A DNA stretch of 64,000 nucleotides from Actinomadura madurae (GCF_900115095.1 NZ_FOVH01000019.1:62001-126000); one strand, 5' to 3'. Numbered from the stretch's first letter, positions 7,956-17,244 are shown. Program-made: numbers and translations. Notes: generated by a model from the letters alone, not told the origin.

Positions 7956-9392
7956 GTGCCTGATCTTCGTCGTGTGCGTGAGCTGTTGCCGGGGAGCGGT
8001 TACACCGTCGCCGGGGTGCGGGAGCTCCTCGGCCCCGTCGCGGGCGGGGCGCTGGCCCGGGACGAGATCGTGCCGGCGCTGCGCGCGACGCGCGGCGGGT
8101 CGCCGGTCGAGGTGCTGACACGGCTGTTCTGGCTGCAGGTCCCCGTGGAGGCGGGAGCCGTCACGGACGGGCTGGTGGCGGCGGGCCTCGCGGAGAGGTC
8201 CGGCGGGGAGGTGCGGGCGCTGCTGCGCGTCGAGCCGCTGGAGGCGGTCGGCGGGGACGGGCACGCCGGATACGCCGTGTCCGATCTGACGGTGCGGCCG
8301 GGGTCCGGTGGCGTCCCGGCGGACGATCACGTGGTGGGTGCGGGCGGCGCGTCCGGCAACCTGGCGCGGCTGGTTGTCCACAGGCCTGTGGATAACGTGC
8401 TCGACGTCGGGACCGGATGCGGCGTCCAGGCGGTGCATCTGGCGGGCCGCTCTCCGGGCGCGCGCATCACCGCGACGGACGTCAATCCGCGCGCTCTCGA
8501 ACTGGCCGCGATGAGCTTCGCGCTGTCCGGGGTGGAGGGCGCCGAGCTCGTGCGCGGGTCGCTGCTGGAGCCCGTCCGGGGGCGCCGGTTCGATCTGATC
8601 GTGTCCAATCCGCCGTTCGTCGTGGCGCCGTCCGGAGGTCGCCGGTTCACCTACCGGGAGTCGGGCATGCCGGGCGACGACTTCTGCCGGCGGCTCGTGG
8701 AGGACGCCGCGCGGTACCTGAACGACGGTGGATATTGCCAGCTCCTGGCCAATTGGCTGCACGTCGACGGGGTTCCGTGGGAGGAGCGCGTCGGGGCGTG
8801 GGCGGACGGCTGCGACGCGTGGATCGTCCAGCGGGACGTCCAGGATCCGGCGGAGTACGCCGAGTTGTGGCTCCGGGATTCGTGCGAGGCGGGCACTCCC
8901 GAATACCGCGCGCGGTACGAGGCGTGGCTCGATCATTTCGACCGGCAGGGCGTCACCGGGATCGGGTTCGGCTGGATCACGTTGCGGCGGAGCGACCGCC
9001 CGGCCGTCCGGATCGAGGAGCTGCGGCACGCGGTCGAGGAGCCCGTCGGCGCCTACGTCTCCGAGGTGCTGGACGGCCTCGCCGCGGGCTCGGAGTTTTC
9101 CACAGGCTGTGGACGGACGCCGGCGGCGGCGCCCGGTCTCGTCCAGGAACAGATCGGACCGCCCGGCGCCGAGGATCCGGAGCGGATCGTCCTCCGGCAG
9201 ACCGGCCGGCTCCGCCGCGCCGCCGGCGTCGGCACGGTCGAGGCGGGCCTCGCCGGGGTCTGCGACGGCGACCTGCCCCTCGCCCCGCTCCTCGACGCCA
9301 TCGCCCAGCTCACCGGGAGGGAACCGGACGAGGTCCGCGCGCACGCCGACGCCGTCCTGCCGGAACTCATCGCCGACGGCTTCTTCCTCTAG
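7956..9392 (+). CDS. N5-glutamine methyltransferase-like SAM enzyme (DUF7059-type)
   Basis: 478 residues with a class I methyltransferase core in the middle. Motif I is VLDVGTGCGVQAVHLA (about residue 149), followed by ITATDVNPRALELA and the catalytic NPPFV motif (about residue 218) that defines enzymes methylating Gln/Asn or nucleic-acid amino groups. A winged-helix-like N-terminal segment and a C-terminal extension distinguish this actinobacterial family from HemK/PrmC; the substrate is unknown. GTG start 22 bases after the amidase stop, with GGGGAGG upstream, suggesting cotranscription. Its stop overlaps the convergent pyrD stop by 4 bases. Confidence 0.87.
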   Translation: MPDLRRVRELLPGSGYTVAGVRELLGPVAGGALARDEIVPALRATRGGSPVEVLTRLFWLQVPVEAGAVTDGLVAAGLAERSGGEVRALLRVEPLEAVGGDGHAGYAVSDLTVRPGSGGVPADDHVVGAGGASGNLARLVVHRPVDNVLDVGTGCGVQAVHLAGRSPGARITATDVNPRALELAAMSFALSGVEGAELVRGSLLEPVRGRRFDLIVSNPPFVVAPSGGRRFTYRESGMPGDDFCRRLVEDAARYLNDGGYCQLLANWLHVDGVPWEERVGAWADGCDAWIVQRDVQDPAEYAELWLRDSCEAGTPEYRARYEAWLDHFDRQGVTGIGFGWITLRRSDRPAVRIEELRHAVEEPVGAYVSEVLDGLAAGSEFSTGCGRTPAAAPGLVQEQIGPPGAEDPERIVLRQTGRLRRAAGVGTVEAGLAGVCDGDLPLAPLLDAIAQLTGREPDEVRAHADAVLPELIADGFFL

Positions 9393-10459
9393 CGGCGGGC
9401 CTCGGTGAGGGTGCGGAATGCGCTGGCGCGGAGGCGGCGGGCCAGGTCGCGGTTGACGCGGTGCGCCCAGAGCGGGCCACCGTAGATCATGCCGGTGTAG
9501 CCCTGGACGAGGGTCGCGCCCGCGCGGACGCGCTCCCACACGTCGTCGGCCGTCTCGACGCCGCCGACCGAGACCAGCGTGAGCCGCCCGCCGGTGCGGG
9601 CGCGCAGCCGGCGCAGGACCTCCAGCGACCGGTCCCGCAGCGGCGCGCCGGACAGCCCGCCGGTCTCCTTGACCAGCGCGGGCGGGCTGAGCAGGGCGTC
9701 GCGGCCGACGGTGGTGTTGGTCGCGATGACGCCGTCGAGGCCGAGGTCGAGGGCGAGGTCGGCGACCGCGTCGATGTCGTCGTCCGCCAGGTCCGGCGCG
9801 ATCTTGACCAGCAGGGGGACGCGGCGCGGCGACGACCGGTCGGCGGCCTCGCGGACCGCGGTCAGGAGCGGACGCAGATGCTCGACGGCCTGCAGGTTGC
9901 GCAGGCCGGGGGTGTTGGGGGAGCTGACGTTGACGACGAGGTAGTCGGCGTGCGGCGCCAGCCGCTCGGCGCTCGCCACGTAGTCGGCGGCGGCCGAGGC
10001 CTCGGGCACGGCCTTGGTCTTGCCGATGTTGACGCCGACGATCGTCCGGGCGGACCGCCCCGCGAGGCGGCGGGCGGCGGCCTCGGAGCCCTCGTTGTTG
10101 AACCCCATCCGGTTGACGACCGCCCGGTCGGGGGCGAGGCGGAACAGCCGTGGGCGCGGGTTGCCGGGCTGCGGGCGCCCGGTCACCGTCCCGATCTCGA
10201 CGTGGCCGAACCCGAACGCGCCGAGCGCCTCGTAGGCGACGGCGTCCTTGTCGAACCCGGCGGCGAGGCCGAGCGGGCTCGGGAAGTCCAGGCCGAACGC
10301 GCGGACGGCCAGCGCCGGGTCGCGCGGGACGAGCAGCCGCCGCAGCAGCGGCGCGGCGCCCGGCACCGCCTGGATCGCGCGGAGCCCGCGGATCGTCAGG
10401 TGGTGGACGGTCTCCGCGGGGACACGGGCGATGACCAGTGTGAACAGAAGTCGATACAT
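9389..10459 (-). CDS. pyrD: Dihydroorotate dehydrogenase (quinone), class 2
   Basis: Oxidises dihydroorotate to orotate in pyrimidine synthesis, passing electrons to membrane quinone. 356 residues, typical of class 2. An N-terminal helical membrane-association region (MYRLLFTLVIARVPAETVHH) precedes the FMN barrel. Motifs: GLAAGFDKDA, VEIGTVTGRPQPGNPRPR, VNRMGFNNEG, VVNVSSPNTPGLR with the class 2 catalytic Ser, TNTT, GGLSGAPLR and GVETADDVWERVRAGATLVQ. The convergent 4-base overlap with the upstream methyltransferase leaves no room for a dedicated terminator. Confidence 0.97.
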   Translation of the reverse strand: MYRLLFTLVIARVPAETVHHLTIRGLRAIQAVPGAAPLLRRLLVPRDPALAVRAFGLDFPSPLGLAAGFDKDAVAYEALGAFGFGHVEIGTVTGRPQPGNPRPRLFRLAPDRAVVNRMGFNNEGSEAAARRLAGRSARTIVGVNIGKTKAVPEASAAADYVASAERLAPHADYLVVNVSSPNTPGLRNLQAVEHLRPLLTAVREAADRSSPRRVPLLVKIAPDLADDDIDAVADLALDLGLDGVIATNTTVGRDALLSPPALVKETGGLSGAPLRDRSLEVLRRLRARTGGRLTLVSVGGVETADDVWERVRAGATLVQGYTGMIYGGPLWAHRVNRDLARRLRASAFRTLTEARR

Positions 10460-10523
10460 CGCCTGCCAGTATCTCAGCCGGCTCCCGCGAAAACCCGTTG
10501 AGGGCCGCGGAACCTATCACGGG

Positions 10524-10558
10524 CCGCGCCGGTCCTCCCTCCCGGGAGGCCGGCGCGG
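10524..10558 (-). terminator. Strong hairpin terminator of the repeat-rich membrane protein gene
   Basis: CCGCGCCGG, one bulged T, CCTCCC, loop TCCC, then GGGAGG and CCGGCGCGG: 15 paired bases. It starts 18 bases beyond the leftward stop at 10576 and also shields the pyrD promoter. Confidence 0.8.
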
Positions 10559-10575
10559 TTCGGTGTCCGGCGCGG

Positions 10576-11715
10576 TCAGTAGCCGCGGAAGACGCGGCGG
10601 AGTTGGAGCCGGACGTCGCGCCGCGCCTCGCGCATCGTCCGGCGGGCGGCGCGGACGGGGTCGCGTACCGCGACCCGCCATGTCCCGCGGATGCCGTGCC
10701 CGATCGGACGCACCACGGTCGCGCCCACCCAGCGCGCCGGGGCGACGACCAGGATCCGGACGGGGGCGACGACGAGCGTCCGCCACAGCCAGCGCAGGAT
10801 GCGGCCCGCGAGCCGCCACGTCCCGACGAGCGCCGCCACGATGGGCGCGAGCACGAACCGCCACACGGCGCGGGCGGGCACGACGATCAGGATGTACCCG
10901 AGCCACGCGAGACCGCGGCCGAGCAGGGCCGCGCCCGCCGCCAGCAGTGCGAGGCCCGCCGCGAACACGCCCCAGCTCGCCGCGAGGACGATGAGGCAGC
11001 CCCGGCCGAGCCACGTCAGACCGCCCCACACGCCGCGTCCGAGCCAGTTCAGACCGGCCCACACGCCGCGGGCCAGCCGGACGAGGCCGCTCCAGATGCC
11101 CAGGAGCAGCCAGGCCAGGCCGAGGAGCGGCGGGCGCAGGACGTAGCGCCACAGCAGGACCGCGGGCATGACCAGCAGCACGCCGAGCAGCAGCCCGATC
11201 CCCTGGAAGAGCAGCGCGAACCCGCGGCCGATGAGGCGGAGGCACCAGGCGAGCCCGTGCCCGAGGGCCCGTAGCGGGCGCAGCAGGACGAGGTCCAGGA
11301 GACGTCCGAGGCCGCGCCCGATCAGGGCGATGAACCGTCCGACGGGCGCGAGCAGCACCCGGTGGAACCAGCGTGCGAGCCGTCCGGAGCCGCGCCCGAG
11401 CCGGCGCAGGAAGCCGAGGATCACCACGACGGCCAGCCAGCGCAGCGGCCGTACCACGAGGAAGTCGAACAGCGCGCCGAGCCCGCGCCCGATGGCGGCG
11501 AGGCCCCGCATCAGCCCGTTCCATCCCGCCCGGATGCCCCGGCCCAAGACGACGAGCAGGTCGTGGACGAGGCGGACCGGCACCACCACGATCAGCGCGA
11601 CGATCCGGGCGGGGACGACGATCCACGCCGGGCCGGGACGCGGCTCGGGCCTTTCCTCGCTCGGGCCCTTGCGCAGGTCGACCCGTCCGCCGGGGGGAGT
11701 GTTTCCGGTGGTCAC
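10576..11715 (-). CDS. Repeat-rich polytopic membrane protein of unknown function
   Basis: 379 residues, nearly all hydrophobic segments separated by Arg-containing turns. Two motifs recur: GLxWLGRG (AGLNWLGRGVWGGLTWLGRG and several relatives) and VVxPxR (IVVPARIVALIVVVPVRLV, VVAPVRILVVAPARWV). It ends in a basic tail, ARRTMREARRDVRLQLRRVF. There is no signal peptide or known domain. The GTG at 11715 is chosen because AGGAAGG sits 6 bases upstream; an ATG at 11730 in the same frame overlaps that site and has no ribosome site of its own. No partner is suggested by context. The protein may arise from duplication of one amphipathic unit. Confidence 0.75.
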   Translation of the reverse strand: MTTGNTPPGGRVDLRKGPSEERPEPRPGPAWIVVPARIVALIVVVPVRLVHDLLVVLGRGIRAGWNGLMRGLAAIGRGLGALFDFLVVRPLRWLAVVVILGFLRRLGRGSGRLARWFHRVLLAPVGRFIALIGRGLGRLLDLVLLRPLRALGHGLAWCLRLIGRGFALLFQGIGLLLGVLLVMPAVLLWRYVLRPPLLGLAWLLLGIWSGLVRLARGVWAGLNWLGRGVWGGLTWLGRGCLIVLAASWGVFAAGLALLAAGAALLGRGLAWLGYILIVVPARAVWRFVLAPIVAALVGTWRLAGRILRWLWRTLVVAPVRILVVAPARWVGATVVRPIGHGIRGTWRVAVRDPVRAARRTMREARRDVRLQLRRVFRGY

Positions 11716-11907
11716 CGCTGCCTTCCTCATCGATCGCCGTACGTATCCGACTCGGCACGCGGCTGACCGGTTCCGCGGCGTTGAACCCGGTCCGCGGGCT
11801 TCACCGTACTGCTCCACGATCCAGGAGAGCGGTGCGGCGGCTCCCCGCGATCGACGTGCGGGACCCGGAACCGGAGCCGGGGCCCAGACGACCTGGAGGA
11901 CCACGAC

Positions 11908-12894
11908 ATGAGATTCCCACGTTGGGCGATCCCCGCTGCGGCCGCCCTGACGGCGACGGGACTGGTGCTGTCCGCGTGCGGGCAGGAGAAGGCCGGGGGG
12001 AAGCAGAACGCCGCGGGATCGCAGGCGCAGGCCCGGCCCTCCGCCGAGCCGTCGCGGCCGCCGGCGCCGAAGCCGTCCAGCCTGGAGGTCGCCAGCGTCA
12101 CCAGGCTCGGCAAGGTCGTCACCGACGGCGAGGGGATGACGCTCTACCGCTTCGACAACGACACCGCCCGCCCGCCCGCGTCCACCTGCGCGGAGGCGTG
12201 CGCCAAGGCGTGGCCGCCGGTGGAGGCCGGCACGGGGGAGACCGAGGTCACGGGCGTCGAGCAGTCGCTGGTCGGCAAGGTGAAGCGCCCGGACGGCACG
12301 TGGCAGGTCACGCTCGCCGGATGGCCGCTGTACCGGTACGCGAAGGACCAGAGCCCCGGCGACACCGAGGGGCAGGGCGTCGGCGGCACCTGGTACGCGG
12401 CGGCGCCGACGGGCAAGAAGGCCGCGCCGGTCAAGAAGGAGAACGACAACCGCTGGAAGGGCTGGACGGTCGTCAAGGCCAGGCAGGACCCGAAGCTCGG
12501 GATGATCCTGACCGACGGCAAGGGCCGGACGCTCTACCGGTTCGACAAGGACACCGACAAGCCGCCCACGACGACCTGCTTCGGCTCGTGCAAGAAGGCG
12601 TGGCCGCCGGTCGTGTTCAACGGGTTCAAGAAACTCAAGGTCGAAGGCGTCTCCAAGAAGCTCGTCGACTTCATCGAGCGCAAGGACGACGGCAAGTGCC
12701 AGCTCACCATCGACGGCTGGCCCATGTACTACTACGAGAAGGACGAGCAGCCGGGCGAGACGAAGGGCCAGGGCGTCGGCGGCGTCTGGTGGGCCACCCA
12801 GCCGTCCGGCAAACGCGCCACCGGCTCGGGATCCGGTTCGGGTTCCGGCGACGGGGGAAGCGGCGGAGGTTACGGGTCGGGCGGCGGCTACTAG
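11908..12894 (+). CDS. Secreted-repeat lipoprotein (PF03640-type), two tandem units
   Basis: 328 residues. Lipobox LSAC (Cys24), then an Ala/Pro linker and two copies of the repeat seen in SCO0930-like lipoproteins: GMTLYRFDNDTARPPASTC ... AWPPV ... WPLYRYAKDQSPGDTEGQGV ... GTWYAAAP, then TLYRFDKDTDKPPTTTC ... AWPPV ... WPMYYYEKDEQPGETKGQGV ... GVWWATQP. Each unit has a Cys pair near CAEAC or CFGSC. A Gly/Ser tail follows. Function unknown; the family has been linked to extracellular electron or metal handling, but nothing here proves it. GGAGG lies 8 bases before the ATG. A long terminator hairpin follows. Confidence 0.88.
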   Translation: MRFPRWAIPAAAALTATGLVLSACGQEKAGGKQNAAGSQAQARPSAEPSRPPAPKPSSLEVASVTRLGKVVTDGEGMTLYRFDNDTARPPASTCAEACAKAWPPVEAGTGETEVTGVEQSLVGKVKRPDGTWQVTLAGWPLYRYAKDQSPGDTEGQGVGGTWYAAAPTGKKAAPVKKENDNRWKGWTVVKARQDPKLGMILTDGKGRTLYRFDKDTDKPPTTTCFGSCKKAWPPVVFNGFKKLKVEGVSKKLVDFIERKDDGKCQLTIDGWPMYYYEKDEQPGETKGQGVGGVWWATQPSGKRATGSGSGSGSGDGGSGGGYGSGGGY

Positions 12895-12922
12895 GCCGCC
12901 ACCGCGCCACCGCCCCACAGGC

Positions 12923-12976
12923 GAAGGCGCGGAGGGCTCGCGGGTCGGTCGGGGTCCGCGATCTCTCCGCGCCTTC
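12923..12976 (+). terminator. Hairpin terminator after the secreted-repeat lipoprotein gene
   Basis: A 12-bp perfect stem GAAGGCGCGGAG / CTCCGCGCCTTC encloses a 30-base loop that can itself pair (CGCGG with CCGCG). It starts 28 bases after the stop. Confidence 0.75.
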
Positions 12977-13282
12977 TCGATACCTACCGATAATGAGAAT
13001 GTAACGTCGAGGACAGGTCGCCCCCATATGCCGTTCTGCCAGGTTGCAGAAAGGCAGGGGACACGCGATCAGTAAGCCTTTAACTGGGCCTTTCCAGCGG
13101 CTTGCGGGAACGTGCTCCAGTCTGCTCCGTTGCGATATGCCGGATCGCTCCGCGCCACCTGGCATTCTGCTTTCGGCGGCCATTTCGGCGACTTCTGCCA
13201 TGCTCTCCCGGGTGCCATTCTGAATGCAACCCCGGCCAGGCCGGGAAGCCCGTCCAGGGCCGTGCACGAGGCGGAGGGCATC
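12977..13282. other. Non-coding spacer before the cyclase-like gene
   Basis: 306 bases with no convincing gene, although the downstream frame stays open from 13112. It includes an AT-richer patch around 12990-13010 (cgataatgagaatgtaac) that may hold a promoter. No operator palindrome was found. Confidence 0.4.
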
Positions 13283-13951
13283 ATGGCGGTCGTCCCGACA
13301 TCCGTCCCAGAACCGCAAGTCCCGGAGCGTCCGGCGGACATCCGGCTGACGTTCCGGCTGCTGCTCGCCGTCGACATCCAGGGCTACAGCCTCCGCACGC
13401 CGCGCATGCAGGTGGCGGCCCAGCTCGATCTGCTGGACGCCATGGAGCGGGCCGCGGCGGACGCCGGGCTGGACCGCGCCGCGTGGGCGCAGCAGGTGGC
13501 CGGGGACGGTGTGCTGGCGGTGCTGCCGGACGACGCCGACATCGTCACCGTCACCGGCGTCTTCGCCCCCGCTCTCGAACGCGCGCTCGCCGCCCTGGAG
13601 GAGCGCGGCGCCCCGGGGCGCCGGCTGCGGGTGCGGCTCGCGCTCCACCACGGCGCGCTGATCATCGGATGGCCGGCGGTGCTGGGGCCGGCCGGGCACG
13701 CGCCGGTCGTCGTGAGCCGCCTCCTCGACGCCCGGCCGGTGCGCCGGTACCTGGACGCCCACCCCGAGCGGAACGTGGCGCTCATCGTCTCGGAGCCGAT
13801 CTTCCGCGACGTCGTGGACAGCGGGCTGTGCGCGCTCCCGCCGACCCTGTTCCGGCAGGTCAGGACGGTCATCAAGGGGGTCCAGTACGCGGGCTGGCTG
13901 TACGACCCGGGCCCCTCCCGGTGCGACCCCTGTGGCTTGTGTTCCGCATGA
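13283..13951 (+). CDS. Class III nucleotidyl cyclase-like protein, probably catalytically degenerate
   Basis: 222 residues. Cyclase-homology landmarks are LLAVDIQGYS (first metal Asp kept), VAGDGVLAVLP (second metal Asp kept) and RLRVRLALHHGALIIGW. However, the purine-selecting Lys before the GDG motif appears as Gln (AQQVAGDG), and the transition-state Asn of the usual N-x-A-x-R segment reads VVVSRL. Activity is therefore doubtful, and a regulatory or nucleotide-sensing role is possible. ATG 13283 has GGAGGG 6 bases upstream and removes an uncharacteristic N-terminal extension. The Cys-rich end (CDPCGLC) is unusual. It precedes the trehalose importer on the same strand. Confidence 0.72.
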   Translation: MAVVPTSVPEPQVPERPADIRLTFRLLLAVDIQGYSLRTPRMQVAAQLDLLDAMERAAADAGLDRAAWAQQVAGDGVLAVLPDDADIVTVTGVFAPALERALAALEERGAPGRRLRVRLALHHGALIIGWPAVLGPAGHAPVVVSRLLDARPVRRYLDAHPERNVALIVSEPIFRDVVDSGLCALPPTLFRQVRTVIKGVQYAGWLYDPGPSRCDPCGLCSA

Positions 13952-14084
13952 GGTCGGCTTTGCCCGCCGATTACTCTTTGGATCTCGACAGTCACCCGGT
14001 CCGGTGTTCGAATGGAGATCGATCCCGCCGGATCCGCGGTCCGGCGAAGTGCTCGCGGTGCGGCGGGAGGCTGCGGGAGGCCCC

Positions 14085-15452
14085 ATGGTCGAGCGAGTCG
14101 GACGAGCGGAGTCGGACGGGCCGGAACGCGCCCGGCGGCGCACGAGGGCCACCGGGCGGCACGGCCCGGCGGGACGGTTGCGGGCGGCGCTGGCGCTGGC
14201 CCTGGTGGCCGGGGGGCTCTCGGCCTGCGGAGGCGGCGGCGGGGCGCCCAAGCTCACCTGGTACATCAACCCCGACAACGGCGGGCAGGCGGCCATCGCG
14301 AAGTCCTGCACGCAGGCGGCCGGCGGCAAGTACCGGATCGAGACGTCGCTGCTGCCGAGCGACGCCACCCAGCAGCGCGAGCAGCTGATCAGGCGGCTGG
14401 CGGCCAAGGACTCCGGGCTCGACCTGATGAGCCTGGACCCCGTCTTCGTGGCGGAGGCCGCCAACGCCGGGTTCCTGCGCCCGTTCACCCAGAGCGAGGC
14501 CGCGCCGCTGACCGAGGGCGTGTTCGACACGGCGGTGCAGAGCTCCACATGGGAGGGCAAGCTCTACGCGGCGCCGTTCTGGGCCAACACCCAGCTGCTC
14601 TGGTACCGCAAGTCGGTGGCGCAGAAGGCGGGCATCGACCCGAACGCGCCCGACTTCACCTGGGACAAGCTGATCGACGCGGCCATCCGCACCAACACCA
14701 CGATCGGCGTTCAGGGCAACCGGTACGAGGGCTACATGGTGTGGATCAACGCCCTGATCGCGTCCGCCGGCGGCCGGATCATCAGCGACGCCGAGAAGGG
14801 CGACGAGGCCACCATCGACATCGACTCGCCCGCCGGGCGGCAGGCGGCGTCGATCATCCAGAAGCTGGCCCGCTCGTCGGCCGCGAGCCCGACGCTGTCC
14901 ACCGACATCGAGGAGCAGTCCCGGTCGACGATCAACGGGCCGCGCGGCGGCTTCCTGCTCAACTGGGGCTATGTCTGGCGGGCCGAGAAGGGCGACGCCG
15001 AGGCGGGCGCCATCGACAAGAACATCGTCAACGACCTCGGCTGGGCGCGGTACCCGAGGGTGAGCCCGCAGCAGGAGAGCAAGCCGCCGTTCGGCGGGAT
15101 CGAGATCGGCGTCGGCGCGTACGGCAAGCACCGCGACGACCTGGCCGTGGAGGCCGTCCGCTGCATCACCTCGCCGGCGAACATGAAGCGGTACATGCTC
15201 GACGAGGGCAACGTCGCCGCCCGGCCGGCGATCTTCGACGATCCCGACATCCTCAAGGAGTTCCCGATGGCCCCGCTGATGCGGGACTCCATCGCCGCGG
15301 CGGCCCCCCGTCCCGCCACGCCCTACTACGCGGACGTCTCCGGCGCCATCCAGAACCGGTGGCACCCGCCGGCGTCGGTGAACCCGGCCACCACGCCCGG
15401 CGCGTCGGCCGCGTTCATCCGCGAGGTCCTGCAAGGCAAGGCCCTGCTCTAA
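14085..15452 (+). CDS. lpqY: ABC transporter substrate-binding lipoprotein, LpqY-like
   Basis: Extracytoplasmic sugar-binding component of the LpqY-SugABC importer, which in mycobacteria recovers trehalose. 455 residues. A basic N-terminus precedes a lipobox LSAC (Cys48). The mature part resembles LpqY closely as I recall it: LTWYINPDNGGQAAIAKSC, YRIETSLLP, REQLIRRLAAKDSGLDLMS, and DPVFVAEAANAGFLRPF. ATG 14085 is chosen for its GGGAGG site and proper signal length; the open frame begins at 13932. It starts an operon with two permeases and an ATPase at gaps of 13, -1 and 10 bases. Confidence 0.9.
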   Translation: MVERVGRAESDGPERARRRTRATGRHGPAGRLRAALALALVAGGLSACGGGGGAPKLTWYINPDNGGQAAIAKSCTQAAGGKYRIETSLLPSDATQQREQLIRRLAAKDSGLDLMSLDPVFVAEAANAGFLRPFTQSEAAPLTEGVFDTAVQSSTWEGKLYAAPFWANTQLLWYRKSVAQKAGIDPNAPDFTWDKLIDAAIRTNTTIGVQGNRYEGYMVWINALIASAGGRIISDAEKGDEATIDIDSPAGRQAASIIQKLARSSAASPTLSTDIEEQSRSTINGPRGGFLLNWGYVWRAEKGDAEAGAIDKNIVNDLGWARYPRVSPQQESKPPFGGIEIGVGAYGKHRDDLAVEAVRCITSPANMKRYMLDEGNVAARPAIFDDPDILKEFPMAPLMRDSIAAAAPRPATPYYADVSGAIQNRWHPPASVNPATTPGASAAFIREVLQGKALL

Positions 15453-15465
15453 CGGAGGTGTCCGG

Positions 15466-16404
15466 ATGACGTCCGCAGATACGACGCTCAAGCGGCCGGC
15501 CGGCGCCCCCGCCCGGGCGGAGATCTCCGACCGGGGCCGGGCCGAGCGCAGGCTGGGGCTGCTGCTGTCGGCGCCCGCGGTGATCGTGATGCTGCTGGTC
15601 ACCGCGTACCCGCTGATCAACGCGCTGTACCAGTCGCTGTTCAGCTACCGGATCACCGCGCCCGACGACCGGCGGTTCGTCGGCCTCGGCAACTACGCGA
15701 CCGCGCTGTCGGACCCGCTGTTCTGGCAGACCGTGCTCACCACCCTGGTCATCACCGTGATCACGGTGGGCGTCGAGCTGGTCATCGGGTTCGCGCTGGC
15801 CATGGTGATGCACCGCGCGATCTTCGGGCGGCGGACGGTGCGGACCGCGATCCTGCTGCCCTACGGCATCGTCACGGTCATCTCCGCGTTCGCCTGGAAG
15901 TACGCCTTCGACGTGCAGTCGGGGTTCGTGAACTCCTGGTTCGGGCTCGGCGACTTCGCCTGGTTCTCCGACCGCTGGGCCGCGCTGTTCGTGATCATCC
16001 TGTCGGAGATCTGGAAGACGACCCCGTTCGTGTCGCTGCTGCTGCTCGCCGGGCTGGCGCAGGTGCCGCGCGACCTCGGCGAGGCGGCGACGGTCGACGG
16101 CGCCACCGCGTGGCAGCGGCTGAAGCGGGTCACGATCCCGAACATGAAGGCCGCGATCCTCGTCGCGGTGCTGTTCCGGACGCTGGACGCGTGGCGGATC
16201 TTCGACAACGTGTTCATCATGACGGCGGGGCAGGAGAAGACCCAGGTGCTGTCGTTCCTCACCTACCAGCAGATCATCACCCGGACGGAGCTCGGCCTCG
16301 GCAACGCGGTCGGCGTCCTGCTGTTCCTGTCGGTGGTGCTGATCGCGGCACTGTTCATCAAGGGGTTCCGGGTGGACCTGTCCCAAGTGCGAGGTGACCG
16401 CTGA
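15466..16404 (+). CDS. sugA: ABC transporter permease, SugA-like
   Basis: 312 residues, MalF-type inner-membrane permease with six predicted helices (first at about residues 28-50). The ATPase-docking EAA loop is visible: GEAATVDGATAWQRLKRVTI. ATG with GGAGG eight bases upstream, 13 bases after lpqY. Its stop TGA overlaps the ATG of the next permease by one base (TGATG), indicating translational coupling. Pairs with SugB to form the transport channel. Confidence 0.93.
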   Translation: MTSADTTLKRPAGAPARAEISDRGRAERRLGLLLSAPAVIVMLLVTAYPLINALYQSLFSYRITAPDDRRFVGLGNYATALSDPLFWQTVLTTLVITVITVGVELVIGFALAMVMHRAIFGRRTVRTAILLPYGIVTVISAFAWKYAFDVQSGFVNSWFGLGDFAWFSDRWAALFVIILSEIWKTTPFVSLLLLAGLAQVPRDLGEAATVDGATAWQRLKRVTIPNMKAAILVAVLFRTLDAWRIFDNVFIMTAGQEKTQVLSFLTYQQIITRTELGLGNAVGVLLFLSVVLIAALFIKGFRVDLSQVRGDR

Positions 16405-17234
16405 TGGAGTCGGCACGTTCGAAGTCGCTGTGGATCGTCGCCTCGCTGCTGATCCTGGTCTGGACGGCGTTCCCGATCCTGTGGATCGTGATGCTGTCGT
16501 TCAAGACGCCCAGCGAGATCGGCAACGTCCAGGGGTTCTTCCCGCAGGACTGGACGTGGCAGAACTACGAGACGGTGTTCCAGACCGACCTGTTCACCTC
16601 CGCGCTGATCAACTCGATCGGCATCTCGCTGATCGCCACGTTCATCGGGGTGGTGTTCGCGACGCTCGTCGCCTACGCGATCGCCCGGCTGGAGTTCCCC
16701 GGCAAGAAGATCATCCTGTCCTTCGCGCTGGCCATCGCCATGTTCCCGGTCGTGTCGCTGGTCGGGCCGCTGTTCGACCTGTGGCGCAACATCGGCCTGT
16801 ACGACACCTGGCCGGGCCTGATCATCCCGTACATCTCGTTCGCGCTGCCGCTCGCGATCTGGACGCTGTCGGCGTTCTTCCGCGAGATCCCGTGGGAGAT
16901 GGAGCAGGCCGCGCAGGTGGACGGGGCCACGAGCTGGCAGGCGTTCCGCAAGGTGATCGTCCCGCTGGCGGCGCCCGGCGTGTTCACCGCGGCGATCCTG
17001 ACCTTCTTCTTCTGCTGGAACGACTTCGTCTTCGGCATCTCGCTGACGTCCACCGACAACGCCAGACCGGTGCCGGCGGCGCTGGCGTTCTTCACCGGGG
17101 AGTCGTACTTCGAGCAGCCCACCACCGCGATCTGTGCCGCGGCCGTCGTGGTCACGGTCCCGGTCGTGATCATCGTCCTGCTGTTCCAGCGTCGCATCGT
17201 GGCCGGGCTGACGTCCGGCGCCGTCAAGGGCTGA
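16404..17234 (+). CDS. sugB: ABC transporter permease, SugB-like
   Basis: 276 residues, MalG-type permease. An N-terminal signal-anchor helix (LWIVASLLILVWTAFPILWI) is followed by five more helices and the EAA motif EQAAQVDGATSWQAFRKVIV. The start overlaps the sugA stop by one base. It forms the second half of the membrane channel of the LpqY-SugABC system. Confidence 0.93.
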   Translation: MESARSKSLWIVASLLILVWTAFPILWIVMLSFKTPSEIGNVQGFFPQDWTWQNYETVFQTDLFTSALINSIGISLIATFIGVVFATLVAYAIARLEFPGKKIILSFALAIAMFPVVSLVGPLFDLWRNIGLYDTWPGLIIPYISFALPLAIWTLSAFFREIPWEMEQAAQVDGATSWQAFRKVIVPLAAPGVFTAAILTFFFCWNDFVFGISLTSTDNARPVPAALAFFTGESYFEQPTTAICAAAVVVTVPVVIIVLLFQRRIVAGLTSGAVKG

Positions 17235-17244
17235 GGGGAAGACC

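Noticed and set aside
12985..13010. A possible Zur or Fur box in gataatgagaatg
   Set aside because: The two halves are not symmetrical and match the known zinc-box consensus only loosely; no zinc gene follows.
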